Part shown: positions 20,648-31,085 of the stretch, one piece after another
Position numbering within the stretch: the first letter of the stretch is position 1
Layout: each line of letters starts with the position of its first letter
Source of the DNA: Rhizophagus sp. LPA8_4_AMF
Taxonomy: Eukaryota > Glomeromycota > Glomeromycetes > Glomerales > Glomeraceae
Assembly (NCBI GenBank): GCA_021464525.1
Contig: JADRCO010000464.1
Span: forward strand, 1-33,242
Direction of reading: 5' to 3'
DNA: 33,242 bases
The notes under the pieces: generated by a model
The model's input: only the letters and a program-made list of their open reading frames with translations
The model's database searches: none
What the model was told of the DNA's origin: nothing
Translations under genes and position numbers: made by a program

Positions 20648-20893
20648 CTAATGGTTGTATTCTAGTAGGTATTCCAACATTAGCTTTGTGATTTGGTTTG
20701 CAGCCTTGAATAACAGATAATCAGTCTTTGAATGGAATGTCTTCCTATCTGTAATATGGTTAGGTTTATGTACAAGGGCAAAATATTGGTTATGGTGGGC
20801 CTTACAATTCTTGCAGTTAGATTAAGTTTTCCCATAAAGAAAAGAAAGAAAAATGCGAAAATATGAATGATAGGTAGTAATAATAAACCCATC
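20648..20893 (-). pseudogene. Coding relic with Cys/His motif
   Basis: An 82-codon minus-strand frame from 20893 to TAG 20648-20650 has one internal stop. It reads FIITTYHSYFRIFLSFLYGK, a TAA, then SNCKNCKAHHNQYFALVHKP, DRKTFHSKTDYLLFKAANQI and KLMLEYLLEYNH. CxxCxxHH could be a zinc-binding site. A different frame gives an open 70-codon ORF (20680-20892) that is Leu/Ile-rich and probably a shadow. It lies in the long minus-strand coding graveyard and may belong to the same element as the pieces up to 25.6 kb. Confidence 0.5.
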
Positions 20894-20899
20894 CTGATT

Positions 20900-21490
20900 T
20901 AGCTTCTAATCTTGAATCAAGTAATTTAGGTGTTTTTATTCCTGTTGCACCTTTACTTAATGCATGCTTTTACATATTTATTGTTGAGCCAAACTTTTTT
21001 TAATAATATCATTTACTATTCCAATTTTGGGATGATAACTTTGTTGATTGCATATTTCATATAATTATTTTTCATTATTTGATAGTGTGAGTCAATAATA
21101 ATGTTGTCTTATTTGTGATAGTTTGTTGCTGACATTCTAATGCATTACTGTTATTATTTCTCTAATATATCAGCAGGTTTCTGTTTATCATTAACTTCAA
21201 TATTTTGTTCAAGAATTGTGTTTTATTTAGATAAAGTTTTGTATAATTTTTTGACTTTAAGAAAGTCATTCTTTTAATTCTATGTAATATTTGTGTCTAA
21301 AGGTTATTGTTGAAATCTATGCAAGTTTTGATTAGTACTACCATTCCCACTTGCATTTTAAAAAAATTATTATATTCGGCATGGACCTGTCTTTTTTTGC
21401 TTTCATTTAATAATGATCTCAAATTAATTTCTTTCTCAAAAAGTAACTTTGAAGATGAATATGAGTAATGTTTTGAGGGGTACAAAGAAT
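20900..21490 (-). pseudogene. Coding relic, several frames
   Basis: Minus-strand pieces in order from high to low coordinate: RSLLNESKKRQVHAEYNNFF (in the open frame 21297-21485), FLKVKKLYKTLSK, NTILEQNIEVNDKQKPADIL, DNIIIDSHYQIMKNNYMKYA, and KGATGIKTPKLLDSRLEAKS near 20900. Stops and frame changes separate them. The protein family was not identified. Confidence 0.45.
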
Positions 21491-21619
21491 GTTGTAATGG
21501 ATATGGACTTATTCATTTTTACATTCAAATAGTTCATGTGTATAATCCTTTCCAAAAAATCTATAATAACTTATTTTTTTAGCATTATGTTCAAAAGATT
21601 CCTGTTTGAAATTTGGCTT
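21443..21619 (-). pseudogene. Coding relic, 59 codons with one stop
   Basis: The minus-strand frame reads KPNFKQESFEHNAKKISYYR, FFGKDYTHELFECKNE, a TAA, then VHIHYNILCTPQNITHIHLQ and SY. Overlapping frames remain unresolved. Part of this coding stretch is duplicated about 142 bp further on. Confidence 0.5.
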
Positions 21620-21780
21620 AAAAATTATAATTTAAAATTATTTTTTAATATTATTATCGGATGTATGGGTAAGTCTTCAGTACATTCCTTTTAAAAAAAA
21701 AAATCTAGAATACCCATTTTTTTAAAGTTATGTTTGAAAATGTCTGTTTGAAATTTAGCCTAAAATTATTTGCTTTCCAG
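21585..21780. repeat. Diverged tandem duplication, period about 142 bp
   Basis: CTGTTTGAAATTTGGCTTAAAAATTAT at 21602 is repeated in diverged form from CTGTTTGAAATTTAGCC at 21744, with matching TTATGTT sequence upstream of each. It duplicates part of the coding relic on the minus strand. Confidence 0.65.
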
Positions 21781-22250
21781 CTTCTAATAATACCCTTTTA
21801 ATCATCCCATTATTTTCAATGACTCAATATCATCATTAATTCAGAAATATGTTAATATGGGCCATTATTTGAAAATAATACTTATCCATACAGTTTATTT
21901 AATATTATTTTTAATTATTATTTAAAGTACTATAAATAGGTATTTCATTATAAACTATACTATGATTGCCCATTTCTAATATGAAAAAATAATTGACTAT
22001 TAATCCATGAGAAATTTTATAATTGCGGATTCATAAAAAGAAAGTAATAATAAATCATATTCTATATAAAATAATTTTTCAGATTCCTGAAAATAAGTTA
22101 TGTGTGAAGAGAATCTGCAAAATATATTGTAGAATGTGTAAATATAAATTATTCTGAATATAACACTTGGTTTAATTGTCTTTTACAAAAATAATGATTT
22201 AATAATAAAGTAGAATATGCATAAAAAAACCATAAATATTTTAATTCATC
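21781..22250. other. AT-rich DNA, no gene seen
   Basis: No sustained frame on either strand. It may be a decayed part of the surrounding retrotransposon. Confidence 0.4.
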
Positions 22251-22264
22251 AATATATGAGATTT

Positions 22265-22382
22265 AAATCAAGTGCATTGATCTCATCAACTTTTTCTTGA
22301 GTAAGCCATTCTTAAACTTACTTTCATCTAAACTGTTTCCTTTTATCAATTTCAGTTGATTTGTAGAGTATTTTTCCATGCT
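22265..22382 (-). pseudogene. Short coding relic
   Basis: The minus-strand frame reads YSMEKYSTNQLKLIKGNSLD then ESKFKNGLLKKKLMRSMHLI before TAA. It is basic and lies downstream, in the minus sense, of the RNase H relic, so it may be the C-terminal tail of the same retrotransposon protein. Confidence 0.4.
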
Positions 22383-22689
22383 ATATATTAAATAATTAAC
22401 TATAACTGTTTGACTAAATGCTTATACATTTATATATAAGTGTAGAATAATGTTCTATTGTTATTAATTTGTGTTTTGATTTGATTTTGTATTGTTTCAA
22501 TAAATTAATATAGTAGCAATTTTTGTGAAATGACTTCCATCTGAAATTCTTCATATATTACCTGAATTATTGGAGTGTGGTAAGGATTCAGGTATAATAT
22601 TATGAGCTGGTTTCTATTATTATAAATAAAAAAATTAAGCTCGCACTCATGTAACTTGAGTTGATTCTAGTCACCCAATTTCATTTTAG

Positions 22690-23283
22690 TGTCATAACTT
22701 TACTGATGTCTTGTAAGCTGTTTCTCTATTACAATCACTGCTATTATGCCCTAGCTGACAATTCTACATTTGCATTGACTTAAATCAAAATGCTAATACT
22801 TGAAATACAATTGAAAATTATTCCATATAAATTGTAGTATCAATGTTAGATATTGATCTAAATAAAGAGTCAGTGAAAGAGCATATACTAAATCTAATAC
22901 ACAATATGGACATTGAAAATAGATTTACCACCAGTCAAAATAGTAATGTTGGAAGAAGGTGGAGAGACTAATAAAGCAGATAAAATCACAACTAATTCAG
23001 CATGATTAGAGAGCACAAAGAGAACAGAAGTTATAGCGCTTCCACAATTGGAAGGGTACAAGGATCCTTTCAGGAAGGCGAAAAGGGAGATTCACTCCAA
23101 TACAAGGAGGGTATACAGCACTTCCCCAGTACGTAGGAAGGGTAGGTGCAACCCGAAATGGGACCACCACTCAATAGAAGAATTAAACTGTTCATATGGA
23201 GATAGCGAATTTGTTTGAATAAAAGTAAAAGTCATTGAACATTGTTTGGTTTCTATATTAATAACTGAACCATCAGTATACTT
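22690..23283 (-). pseudogene. RNase H domain of a LINE-type retrotransposon, broken
   Basis: The minus-strand frame from 23283 reads KYTDGSVINIETKQCSMTFT, then SLSPYEQFNSSIEWWS to 23161; YTDG is the first catalytic Asp motif. After a foreign stretch the domain resumes with SNHAELVVILSALLVSPPSS, where Glu (22996-22998) is the second catalytic residue, then NITILTGGKSIFN, where the third Asp is replaced by Gly. GHNSSDCNRETAYK (22710-22751) could be the degenerate fourth motif, or a zinc knuckle. Joining across the insert puts about 42 residues between Asp and Glu, close to normal RNase H spacing. RNase H removes the RNA strand during target-primed reverse transcription. No YxDD reverse-transcriptase motif could be found. 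The element is dead. Confidence 0.6.
23012..23160. other. GC-rich insert of about 150 bp in the RNase H relic
   Basis: This stretch is about 48% GC in a region below 30%. It sits exactly between two halves of the RNase H domain and adds about 50 codons that no RNase H has. On the plus strand it reads open protein sequence (LPQLEGYKDPFRKAKREIHS, then TSPVRRKGRCNPKW). It could be a captured exon, a short mobile element or a processed transcript fragment. No clear target duplication or poly-A was seen. Confidence 0.5.
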
Positions 23284-23594
23284 CTTTAATAATATACTCT
23301 TTTGTTCTAAAATTAAATATCCACAATTGTATATCTAAAAGTTCTAAGAATGACATTGGCATGGTCAAAGGTAAGTGTAGGATTTTTTTAGCAATTATTG
23401 AGGTTGAAACAGTTAAGGTCTTAAGGAATTTAAATGTATGTTGTGATAGAAAAAGTGTTGGGTCAATTATTCTATCTGGTATTATATATTAAAACTATAT
23501 TGATCATTTAGATTATATAATCATGTGTTAATTTCTTCTTGTTGATTTTCATTTGATAGTCTAGTATTGGGAAAGAAATAAAGCAAACATTATT

Positions 23595-23717
23595 CTAATG
23601 TGAACCAATTGCAATTTTCAATTTTTCTAATTTTTCTTCATCAATTAGAAAAGTTTGAATATTTGTGAATATTTGTGAATATTGTGTTGTTCTGATTCGT
23701 CCATCTTCACTTTCCAG
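23595..23717 (-). pseudogene. Coding relic, 40 codons uninterrupted
   Basis: The minus-strand frame ends at TAG 23595-23597 and reads LESEDGRIRTTQYSQIFTNI then FLIDEEKLEKLKIAIGSH. Upstream of the RNase H relic in the minus sense, it plausibly belongs to the polyprotein region before RNase H. The family is not recognised. Confidence 0.45.
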
Positions 23718-23973
23718 TTTTTAATTTCATGAATATTGAATATTAATAAGTGGTTACACAATTTGCATTACTTTTTGTATCATATTTTATTTTGAGTCTT
23801 GCCATATATTATCATGATTTTTTTTACTACTATGTTTTTTTTTCATTTAGGTAGGAGATGAGGGCTAAAAAATTAAAAAATTTGTTAAAAGTCAATTTTA
23901 TTATGAAAAGTAAATTATAAAGTTTTTACCTTCATAACCAGCAAATATTTCAGACATTTTATTGTATTTTTTC

Positions 23974-24093
23974 TTAAACAGTTAATAATGGAAAGTTTAG
24001 ATTGCGTCTGAATGAAGATATTTGGACAAGAAAGTTGTTAAGTTTGTTGATATTGGTGAACAATGCAGAAACTGAAGTTTCAGAAGTTTCTTG
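23974..24093 (-). pseudogene. Coding relic, 39 codons uninterrupted
   Basis: Reads QETSETSVSALFTNINKLNN then FLVQISSFRRNLNFPLLTV before TAA. Composition is protein-like. It is part of the minus-strand graveyard. Confidence 0.4.
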
Positions 24094-24124
24094 AATAGAG
24101 AATGAGGATAATATGTATCAGTTT

Positions 24125-24610
24125 AGAACTTTTAAAAAAAATGAAGTGGTCCCCTGTTGAACAATCTTGGATGAACAATTGATTCCAACCCCTTCAATTA
24201 CTTGGATTCGTAATTGATTAACTTCACTTTGAAGTTCTTCAATCTTCTGGTCTTGTAGCGCAATATGATTCTATAATGCTTAATTCATCAAAAATTACTA
24301 ATAATTTCTGGAATATTTTTGTCTGTATTTATGCCTATTATCGTACTTTTAAGAATGTAATCTAAATCATCATTGTCTTAAAACTTATTTCTCAGTAAAT
24401 CAATCAGGTACATATATTTTAAGGACATTTTGTATGAAAGAAATTTTCATAATGTTAATGTCATACCACGCTGTATATTAAGGAATAGCATCTAAAATAT
24501 GATCTTGGTTTTATCAACTATTGGTTTATAACCAGTATATCAAGTGGAGAATCTGCTTTGTGGGGAGAAATGACCCTTTTTATGATTGTGAGGAATCATT
24601 TTACTTGACT
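24125..24610 (-). pseudogene. Coiled-coil protein relic
   Basis: From high to low coordinate: HNHKKGHFSPQSRFST, a stop, YTGYKPIVDKTKIIF (24606-24495), YLIDLLRNKF, a stop, DNDDLDYILKSTIIGINTDK (about 24412-24290), then after a frame change HIALQDQKIEELQSEVNQLR (24267-24208) and GINCSSKIVQQGTTSFF. LQDQKIEELQSEVNQLRIQV is a classic heptad coiled coil. Four stops and at least one frameshift break it. It could be ORF1 of the LINE or an unrelated fungal coiled-coil protein. Confidence 0.5.
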
Positions 24611-25112
24611 TTACAATTGATTTCTAGCTACTTTTTTCCTCACTCAATGAATTTATTAATTCAAATTACTTTAACATGACTAAAACCTTCTTATTTAGTG
24701 AAGTAAATATAATCAACTATAACAGTATTCTAAAAATATATATATAAATGTAAGATTTCCTTTGTATGATCTGTTTTGAATGCAAATGCTTTTACTAATG
24801 CACGTGTTCAATTTATTGAACATTTTCCTATACCATCACATATTCTTTGGCAATTATTTCTATCACTAATTATAAAAATAAACTAAATGTTTTGGAATAT
24901 TTATTATTAAAGTATATTGGTTGAATTAAAGACAATTAGTATCCTGTGAGTGTATTCATTTAATTACTTCCAATAAGACATGCAGTGGTATATTCATATA
25001 AACTTTTATCTCATTCCTTTAATATTAGATAGTCTTTGTTAAAATTCCTATCTTAAAATCAAATATTATTTTGATGTAGAATCCTATAATTTTTCTGAGT
25101 AATTAAAATTAA

Positions 25113-25378
25113 CTATAATATTCTAGGTGCAGTATATTTCTTTATACCAAAGATATTAAATAAAACTATAAATAAAATAAATGAGTAATAATGTACTTTC
25201 GTTATTTTATTTTGGGTGAAATAAAGGTCCTGTGAGCTTTGTTTTTTACCTCGAAGTAGAAGTGTTAAATTATCAATTGTTTGCGAGGAATTTTTAATTG
25301 AGATGGATTGGTTAACAGAGTTTTTCAATAACTCTTGAGTTGACAGTCTGATCTCGTCTATTATTTCAAATTTGTCAT
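25113..25378 (-). pseudogene. Coiled-coil-like coding relic
   Basis: The frame reads DKFEIIDEIRLSTQELLKNS, VNQSISIKNSSQTIDNLTLL and GKKQSSQDLYFTQNKITKV without interruption, ending at a stop at 25113-25115. Ser/Asn/Gln-rich amphipathic helix pattern. No start codon upstream is convincing, so it is treated as a fragment. Confidence 0.4.
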
Positions 25379-25428
25379 TGAAATAATAAATTAAAGCATA
25401 TGTATGAAAGCGTTAAAATGTGAATCCC

Positions 25429-25670
25429 TTAAGCTTCCAGTTCCATGTTCAACAGTTTGTCAGATAATTTTAACTGGTCCTTGACTAACATAATTTGTTC
25501 GTCCAGGTCCTTAGTAATGCAATCAAGACTCTTTCATATCAATATTTGAGCTAGTTATGAAACTTTTCCATAAAGTCACTGATTTTAATGTTGCAAAACT
25601 TCTAATGCCCTCCCATGTCTACCACAATCACTGCAATATCTGCATATGCGATTTTGAAGTGATATTGCAT
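25429..25670 (-). pseudogene. Second copy of the KDLDEQIMLVK fragment
   Basis: The frame ending at TAA 25429-25431 reads DCITKDLDEQIMLVKDQLKL then SDKLLNMELEA. Further upstream, in another frame, NAISLQNRICRYCSDCGRHG (near 25640) shows a Cys/His-rich motif. KDLDEQIMLVK is identical to the 18.8-kb fragment, but this copy runs 16 residues further before its stop. It is a decayed copy of one dispersed protein family. Confidence 0.5.
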
Positions 25671-26189
25671 TAATCAAATTCTCAGATATTAATTACTATC
25701 ATGCTTTTTTTTCATTAAAAAAATTATTGCTAATTCAACCAAGTATAATTATATCAATTATGTTTTCCTTAAATATGAACATCATGTCCTTTATCATATA
25801 GTTTGAATCCAACACTTGTTAGTTAGTTATTTTTGTTTAAATCTCTATTAATGATATAAAAGAAACTTATTATTTGAATTTATTTTTTACTCTCCTGGAT
25901 TATAATTTTAGGGTTTAATGCTGTTAATAATTTATAATTATATTTAATATTGAAAAATTAAGAAATGGTAACGATGGTGGTGGTGAACATTTATCTTATT
26001 AGTATTCTAAAGTAATATTATCTTAAAGTATGATACTAGTTTAATTAAGGGTTCTATAATTGTATTCTTTGATAATCTCAACACATTATTTGTCAATTCA
26101 TTATATATCTGACTTCTTTTTTTATGTGCTTTTTTAATCTTTCTACTAATACTATTTTGATATGTTAATATAGTATTATTATATAAACT
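25671..26189. other. AT-rich DNA, no gene seen
   Basis: No recognisable frame or repeat in this stretch. Confidence 0.4.
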
Positions 26190-26411
26190 TTAGTATTTAT
26201 AAAAATATAATAAGGATTTACCACAGCCAGAAATCAGGATGGGAATTAAATTACAAATATGCAAGCATAAAGATTGTAGTTTAGTCTGCACATTAATAAA
26301 ATGAGCTAAACTCGTGCTATCTCTGTTACATTTATTAATCTCTAAAGTTACTATATTTTGGCAAATACGAGAACAAGGATATGGATATTTACCTTAAAGT
26401 AGTGACATCTC
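26190..26411 (-). pseudogene. Leucine-rich-repeat / F-box-like relic
   Basis: A 74-codon minus-strand frame from 26411 to TAA 26190-26192 has one internal stop. It reads GKYPYPCSRICQNIVTLEIN, KCNRDSTSLAHFINVQTKLQ and SLCLHICNLIPILISGCGKS. The pattern L(E)IN-x-C, followed by FINVQ-K-LQSL-L, matches the LRR part of the large F-box/LRR family of Rhizophagus-type fungi, which act as substrate adaptors for ubiquitin ligases. The F-box itself was not found upstream. Assignment rests on motif memory. Confidence 0.45.
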
Positions 26412-27720
26412 CGAATGTAATAAATTATGAGTTTATATTATAACAACTATATTAACAGTTTACCAAATCATAACTATTAATAATACCATAATAAAGATCA
26501 AACTTTAAAAAATTAATTATTATAACACTTTATTTCTGGATTTTATTAACTTCTTATGATTATTTTAAGTCCTTTAATTATTTTTAAAGTATAATCAATT
26601 GTTTATTTCATCTTCAACCCAAACAACTTTTTCCCGAAATTACTGATATGGGTATCATGTCATAATTTTATGTTTGTATTCTCGTGATAAATATATTTTC
26701 TTTCTCAAATATCAAAACCTTTGTCTCAAAATGTATTTTTCTTAAAAATGTTTAGTTATATATAAATTATCATTTTTTAAAAAAAATTGTATTTGGACAA
26801 AAAAAAGGAAGGAAAGGAAAAGGGGTTAGTAATTTAATCAAATTCCAAATCATTTATATTTAAATAATGTAAAAGCCCCATTATGTCATACAGTTATTAA
26901 TTGATTTAATTAAAAATAACATTTAGAAAATTTAGCCAAATATAATAAGCCAGGATTGCTGTGTAAAAAGTAAAAAGCCACAATTCACAGCCAAAAACTT
27001 AGCACCAATAAAATTTATTGTCATTAAAAAAACATTTTTTATTTATAAAAATTTAATCATTTTTTTTTTATTTTAAATTTAATATATATCAATTATTACA
27101 AAACTTTTATAATTAATTTATCACTATTTCTGTTGTATTTCCTTTATATTCAAATAATGAAATATAAATTATTTTAAAACAACAGATACAAATTCCTGTT
27201 TTATACCACGTTTCCTAATAGTTATCCATAGTGGATGATGTTATATTAAGTTAATAATAGTTAAAAATTATATATCATGAAAAGCAGTAGACAATTACTT
27301 ATGACATGAGGTACAAAACATGTGATGCGATTTTTGTGTACAGTATTATACTTTATTTTTATGCAAGAAAAGAAGGAAATCATTATTATTGTTATAAACC
27401 CTAGCTTTGTTGTGACGACATTAATAACATTAAGTAAAAGTTTTAAAAAGTTATTTTTTTTTGTTTTCTCAATATCAATTTGCGTCGCTCATAGTCTCAT
27501 ACAATACTAATTATCATCCATTTCTAAAAAAGGACAATTTATTCAGGAAACATTATAATGAACACTAAAATAATATATTCGTGATTATCAGTTATGCTTT
27601 TTTTTATATTTAAACCATTATTTGATTATATTTAATGAGAATAACTAGGGGCATTCGATTAAAGTTAGCAAAGTTGGTCCTAATTTTTTTTTGATTAGAC
27701 TAAATTAATTTCTCTGTTCA
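26412..27720. other. AT-rich DNA, no supported gene
   Basis: Holds scattered AAGCCA/TGGCTT words (26870-26995), including AGCCACAATTCACAGCC and nearby complements, but no complete inverted repeat. A 62-codon hydrophobic ORF at 27322-27510 is probably chance. Confidence 0.4.
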
Positions 27721-27842
27721 TTTTTTCTTCGTACAATGACTGCATTCACTTCCACTAATTTATGCTTCATTTCAGCTAATTATTCATTAAGTTTTTTCTT
27801 GTTCAATTTCTTTTCAAGTAAATCCTTGTAATTGTAAATAAT
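27721..27842 (-). pseudogene. Coiled-coil fragment
   Basis: Minus-strand frame DLLEKKLNKKKLNE, a TAA, then LAEMKHKLVEVNAVIVRRKN and EQR. Lys/Glu heptads indicate a coiled coil. The family is unknown. Confidence 0.35.
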
Positions 27843-29102
27843 TATTATCAGATTATCTTTTCAAGAAAATAGTTTACATAATTTGCAATTCAAGCGTAAT
27901 TTTTTCAATTAATGTGAGAATTTAATGAATGAACTTATTTGATATTTTTTCCTTTTTGATATTTTATGAAATTTGCGCAATTTAGAAAAACATTTATTTT
28001 TTATGTAAATGTCTACATCTAATTTTATTTCACTAAGAATTTTCCGAGTTATTTAGCAAACATGCATGTAATTTCATCATAAGTTAATTAAATTTGAAAA
28101 AAATAATTATATTGAATGTGGCAGTTTCTTCAAATACTACATTTTAATCATAAGACAAGTAATTGTCAAATCAAAAAAGGAGATATTGTTCAAAAAAAGA
28201 ATGTAAATTACGTAATATTGTTTAATTATTAAGAAATTTGATAATCTTTTCGGCAAACTAAGTGGCTGTTTTTTGGCTTTGCATAATTATTATTTTATCT
28301 GTTTATCTGTTTATCCATTTTTTAATTTTTATTTTACAAAGCCATACATTATTTTTTAATCAATCATATTATTTATGAAAAATTACATTAAAATTTATTT
28401 TAACATGTGGCAATTTTGTTTAAAGTTCAACAAGTAAAAAAAACTTATAAACTTACATTAAACTACTAGTACAAGTCGTAACTGGTTTATTTTACCAAAA
28501 ATAACAATTAACGAAGAAAAAAAGTCCTTATGAAAAAATATGTGATACATTATGATTTGTGACTTTTTTTTCTTGATTTGTACAATTTCAAAAGATAATT
28601 GAATTAATTAGAATATTAGTACCATTTAAATATAACCAGGTGATAGGATGATATCTTCATTAAATTTTTAGATATAATTTTCTGAACTAAATTTTTTAAA
28701 AAAAAATAAAAAAGGAATAAAATAACCAATAAAAAAAAGACATGAAATAACATAATGGCTTATTTTAAAAAAAAATCTGATGATAAATATAAAGCCTATT
28801 TCTTAAAATTTATACTATTAAAAAAATCCATTGGTTTCAATTTAATTAATCTGTGGCAAAGTTTTTAACCAAGCCACTTTTTTTTTTATCCAAGGCTTAA
28901 AATAAGGCTGTAAATTTATATCAAAACATTTATTCATACACAAATCTTAAAATTTCACAAGAATTATTGTAGCTCATTTCTATATATGGTCATATGGCTG
29001 GCTTTTAACGTCAAATGGCTTGTCATAATTGATATTAAAAAAATTTCTCTATTAATACAAGAAATTTTCTCTTAGAAATATTCCAAAATTCTTTCAAACT
29101 GA
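27843..29102. other. AT-rich DNA, no gene seen
   Basis: Long A/T runs and recurring TGGCTT/AAGCCA words at about 28264, 28339, 28755, 28871 and 28996, possibly remnants of short inverted-repeat elements. No frame was recognised. Confidence 0.4.
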
Positions 29103-29294
29103 CTAATAACTTATTCCCATCTCTAATGTATCACCTTTAACATAATGATATAAACGAGTCTTTGTTTCCTTCCCAAAGTACAAACAAGACTTTTCCATAG
29201 TAATTTCTCTTTCATACAATGATGCTCCTCCAATACACAAAGTGCTCTTTATATCTACTATTATTTCATCAAGATTTACAGTATAGGAAATTAT
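29103..29294 (-). pseudogene. C-terminal coding fragment, 63 codons
   Basis: An uninterrupted minus-strand frame ends at TAG 29103-29105. It reads TVNLDEIIVDIKSTLCIGGA, SLYEREITMEKSCLYFGKET and KTRLYHYVKGDTLEMGISY. GC and residue use are coding-like. There is no ATG near its start, so it would be a last exon or a fragment. The family is not recognised. Confidence 0.4.
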
Positions 29295-29621
29295 TTAGAT
29301 TTTTTTTAGATTATTCAAATTTTTATACTGTATAACTAAAATGCATAATTATCACATCAGCATACAGAGTATTTTTATATTTATATAAAGCTACTCTATT
29401 CAATCATTTGCACCATCATGGTACTAAGACGCCTTACACTCATTTTAAATTTTTACATACGCGTCATATATTAATGATGAAATTGGTGGAAATTCTATCA
29501 AAATCAATTGATAGCAATACTGCACTAATAACAAATAGATGATAAAATTAGATATGAACATTTAAAATTTGTCAGATGACTACATATTGTTTATCATTAT
29601 TTACCCAAACTAGAAGAAAAG

Positions 29622-30458
29622 ATGCATATTTATTCACTTATGATGTCATAGCGAAAAGAAAAAATGGATTAATTAATAAATTGGCAAAAGAATGGTCTTT
29701 TTTTACTTTTAAGTTCAGAAAATGTGGAACAAGCGTTAATTATTAAATTCCATGCTGAATTAACGGGATTGTGGTAAGGTACCAGGATTTACAAAGATGA
29801 TTCAGTTATCTGTGAATGGACAGAAAATAATTTGGAAGATATGAGAAACCAGAAAATGAAATGTCAAGATGAAGTCTTAGAGTTGCGCAAGAAAAAGCAA
29901 CTTTATCATCACTGTCATGGTTATAAATATGCTCTAGTTTCTGCTCATTTTTCAATTACAACTTCTCATAAAAAAAATAATAAATATAAACAAATCAAAT
30001 GGCAAATAATTTCAGAAATTTAGCAAAATTTACTTCAATCGTCCCTAAATTTAAATTAAGAGGGTCTATTACATATAATGGTTGATCCTTAAAGCTCTTG
30101 AAATATGTATGCAGAAAATATTAATATTAAACAACTTATTGCCAATCAACCAATTATTCAGTGGAAGAAGTAAATGCAACCCAGAAAATCATCATGTCTG
30201 CAACTAATGTACAATGTGTAAAGGTATACAAAGGTATACCAAGAAGAAATTATTGATACAATTTTAAAATATCATAAATACTTCTAAAGAATTATAACTT
30301 AAATTTAAGTATGCTTTTCAACTTTATTTTATATTCAAATATTATGAAAAAAATATTCCTGATAGGGAAGTATTCAATCAAAAAATCTTTGATGATATTA
30401 TTAATAATAACCAAGAAATGAAGATTGAAAGAAATTTATTTTATGGAACTACCATTTG
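29622..30458 (+). pseudogene. Unidentified plus-strand coding relic
   Basis: Pieces in order: RRKDAYLFTYDVIAKRKNGL then INKLAKEWSFFTFKFRKC (29622-29744). After a frame change comes SSENVEQALIIKFHAELTGL (29712), one TAA, then IYKDDSVICEWTENNLEDMR and ELRKKKQLYHHCHGYKYALV, ending at TAG 30021-30023. Further on, KYAFQLYFIFKYYEKNIPDR and EVFNQKIFDDIINNNQEMKI end at TGA near 30458. The frames are long for such AT-rich DNA, so this is a broken gene. No domain was recognised. It converges with the minus-strand ORF starting at 30460. Confidence 0.45.
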
Positions 30459-30459
30459 A

Positions 30460-30843
30460 TTATTTTTTTGGATTCACAAGAGGAAAAAATCGTCCTGATA
30501 TGTATTCTCTTTTATACGCTTCTCTAATAAAATAAAGTTGTAACAACCCACTTGTTTGTCCAATACCATACTCAGTATATCCTACAATATAACCATTAAT
30601 TATATCTTTATCATTTGAATAAACGACTACATATTCTAATTTCATTGGATTAATATCTCCTTTACCACTAACATCAATACTACCTTCAATAAATTTAGCA
30701 TGTTTAAAAAATAAACTATTATCACTTTTATTAATTACATAAATACCTAAACCATTACTAACACTATCTTTAATTTCGTCCTCAATATCCTTTAGGTTTT
30801 GCTCATTAATTAATTCAGATAACTCTTTCACTTCTAGCTCCCT
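30460..30843 (-). CDS. Intact orphan ORF, about 127 codons
   Basis: The open minus-strand frame has no internal stop and ends NPKK. No ATG opens it: the frame extends upstream to a TGA and contains a GTG at 30831, so the annotated 123-residue form would need a non-ATG start or, more likely, an upstream exon. Residues near the start are a charged helix (ELSELINEQNLKDIEDEIKD). The centre is beta-rich (GLGIYVINKSDNSLFF, LEYVVVYSNDKDIINGYIVG) and the end is YFIREAYKREYISGRFFPLV. No family, signal or membrane span is recognised. Intactness beside heavily decayed DNA suggests recent origin or selection. Confidence 0.45.
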   Translation of the reverse strand, partial: RELEVKELSELINEQNLKDIEDEIKDSVSNGLGIYVINKSDNSLFFKHAKFIEGSIDVSGKGDINPMKLEYVVVYSNDKDIINGYIVGYTEYGIGQTSGLLQLYFIREAYKREYISGRFFPLVNPKK

Positions 30844-31085
30844 TCATTCTCACTATCATATCTTAAATATTCAGCCAGTCAAATTAAATACTATATTCCG
30901 TTAGTATTCAGTGCTATAAACATGTTTTATTAGTGGTGATATGATGTTTCTATATTCACTTGATACCACTTTATAAATTTATGAATTTTCTTTCTTGCGG
31001 AATTTCAGTAATTTGATATGTAAGAATATGAAATGATTTGCGCAGTGAAAAAGTGGGTGGTTTGCAAGATCATTAATTTTTAGTT

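Noticed and set aside
22843-23218. Plus-strand reading over the RNase H relic (MLDIDLNKESVKEH... to GDSEFV) as a gene
   Set aside because: The minus strand carries diagnostic RNase H motifs (YTDG, NHAEL) across the same DNA, so most of this frame is antisense. Only the part inside the 23012-23160 insert might be genuine plus-strand coding.
26870-29010. Scattered AAGCCA/TGGCTT words as a MITE pair
   Set aside because: No aligned inverted arms or target duplications could be shown by eye.
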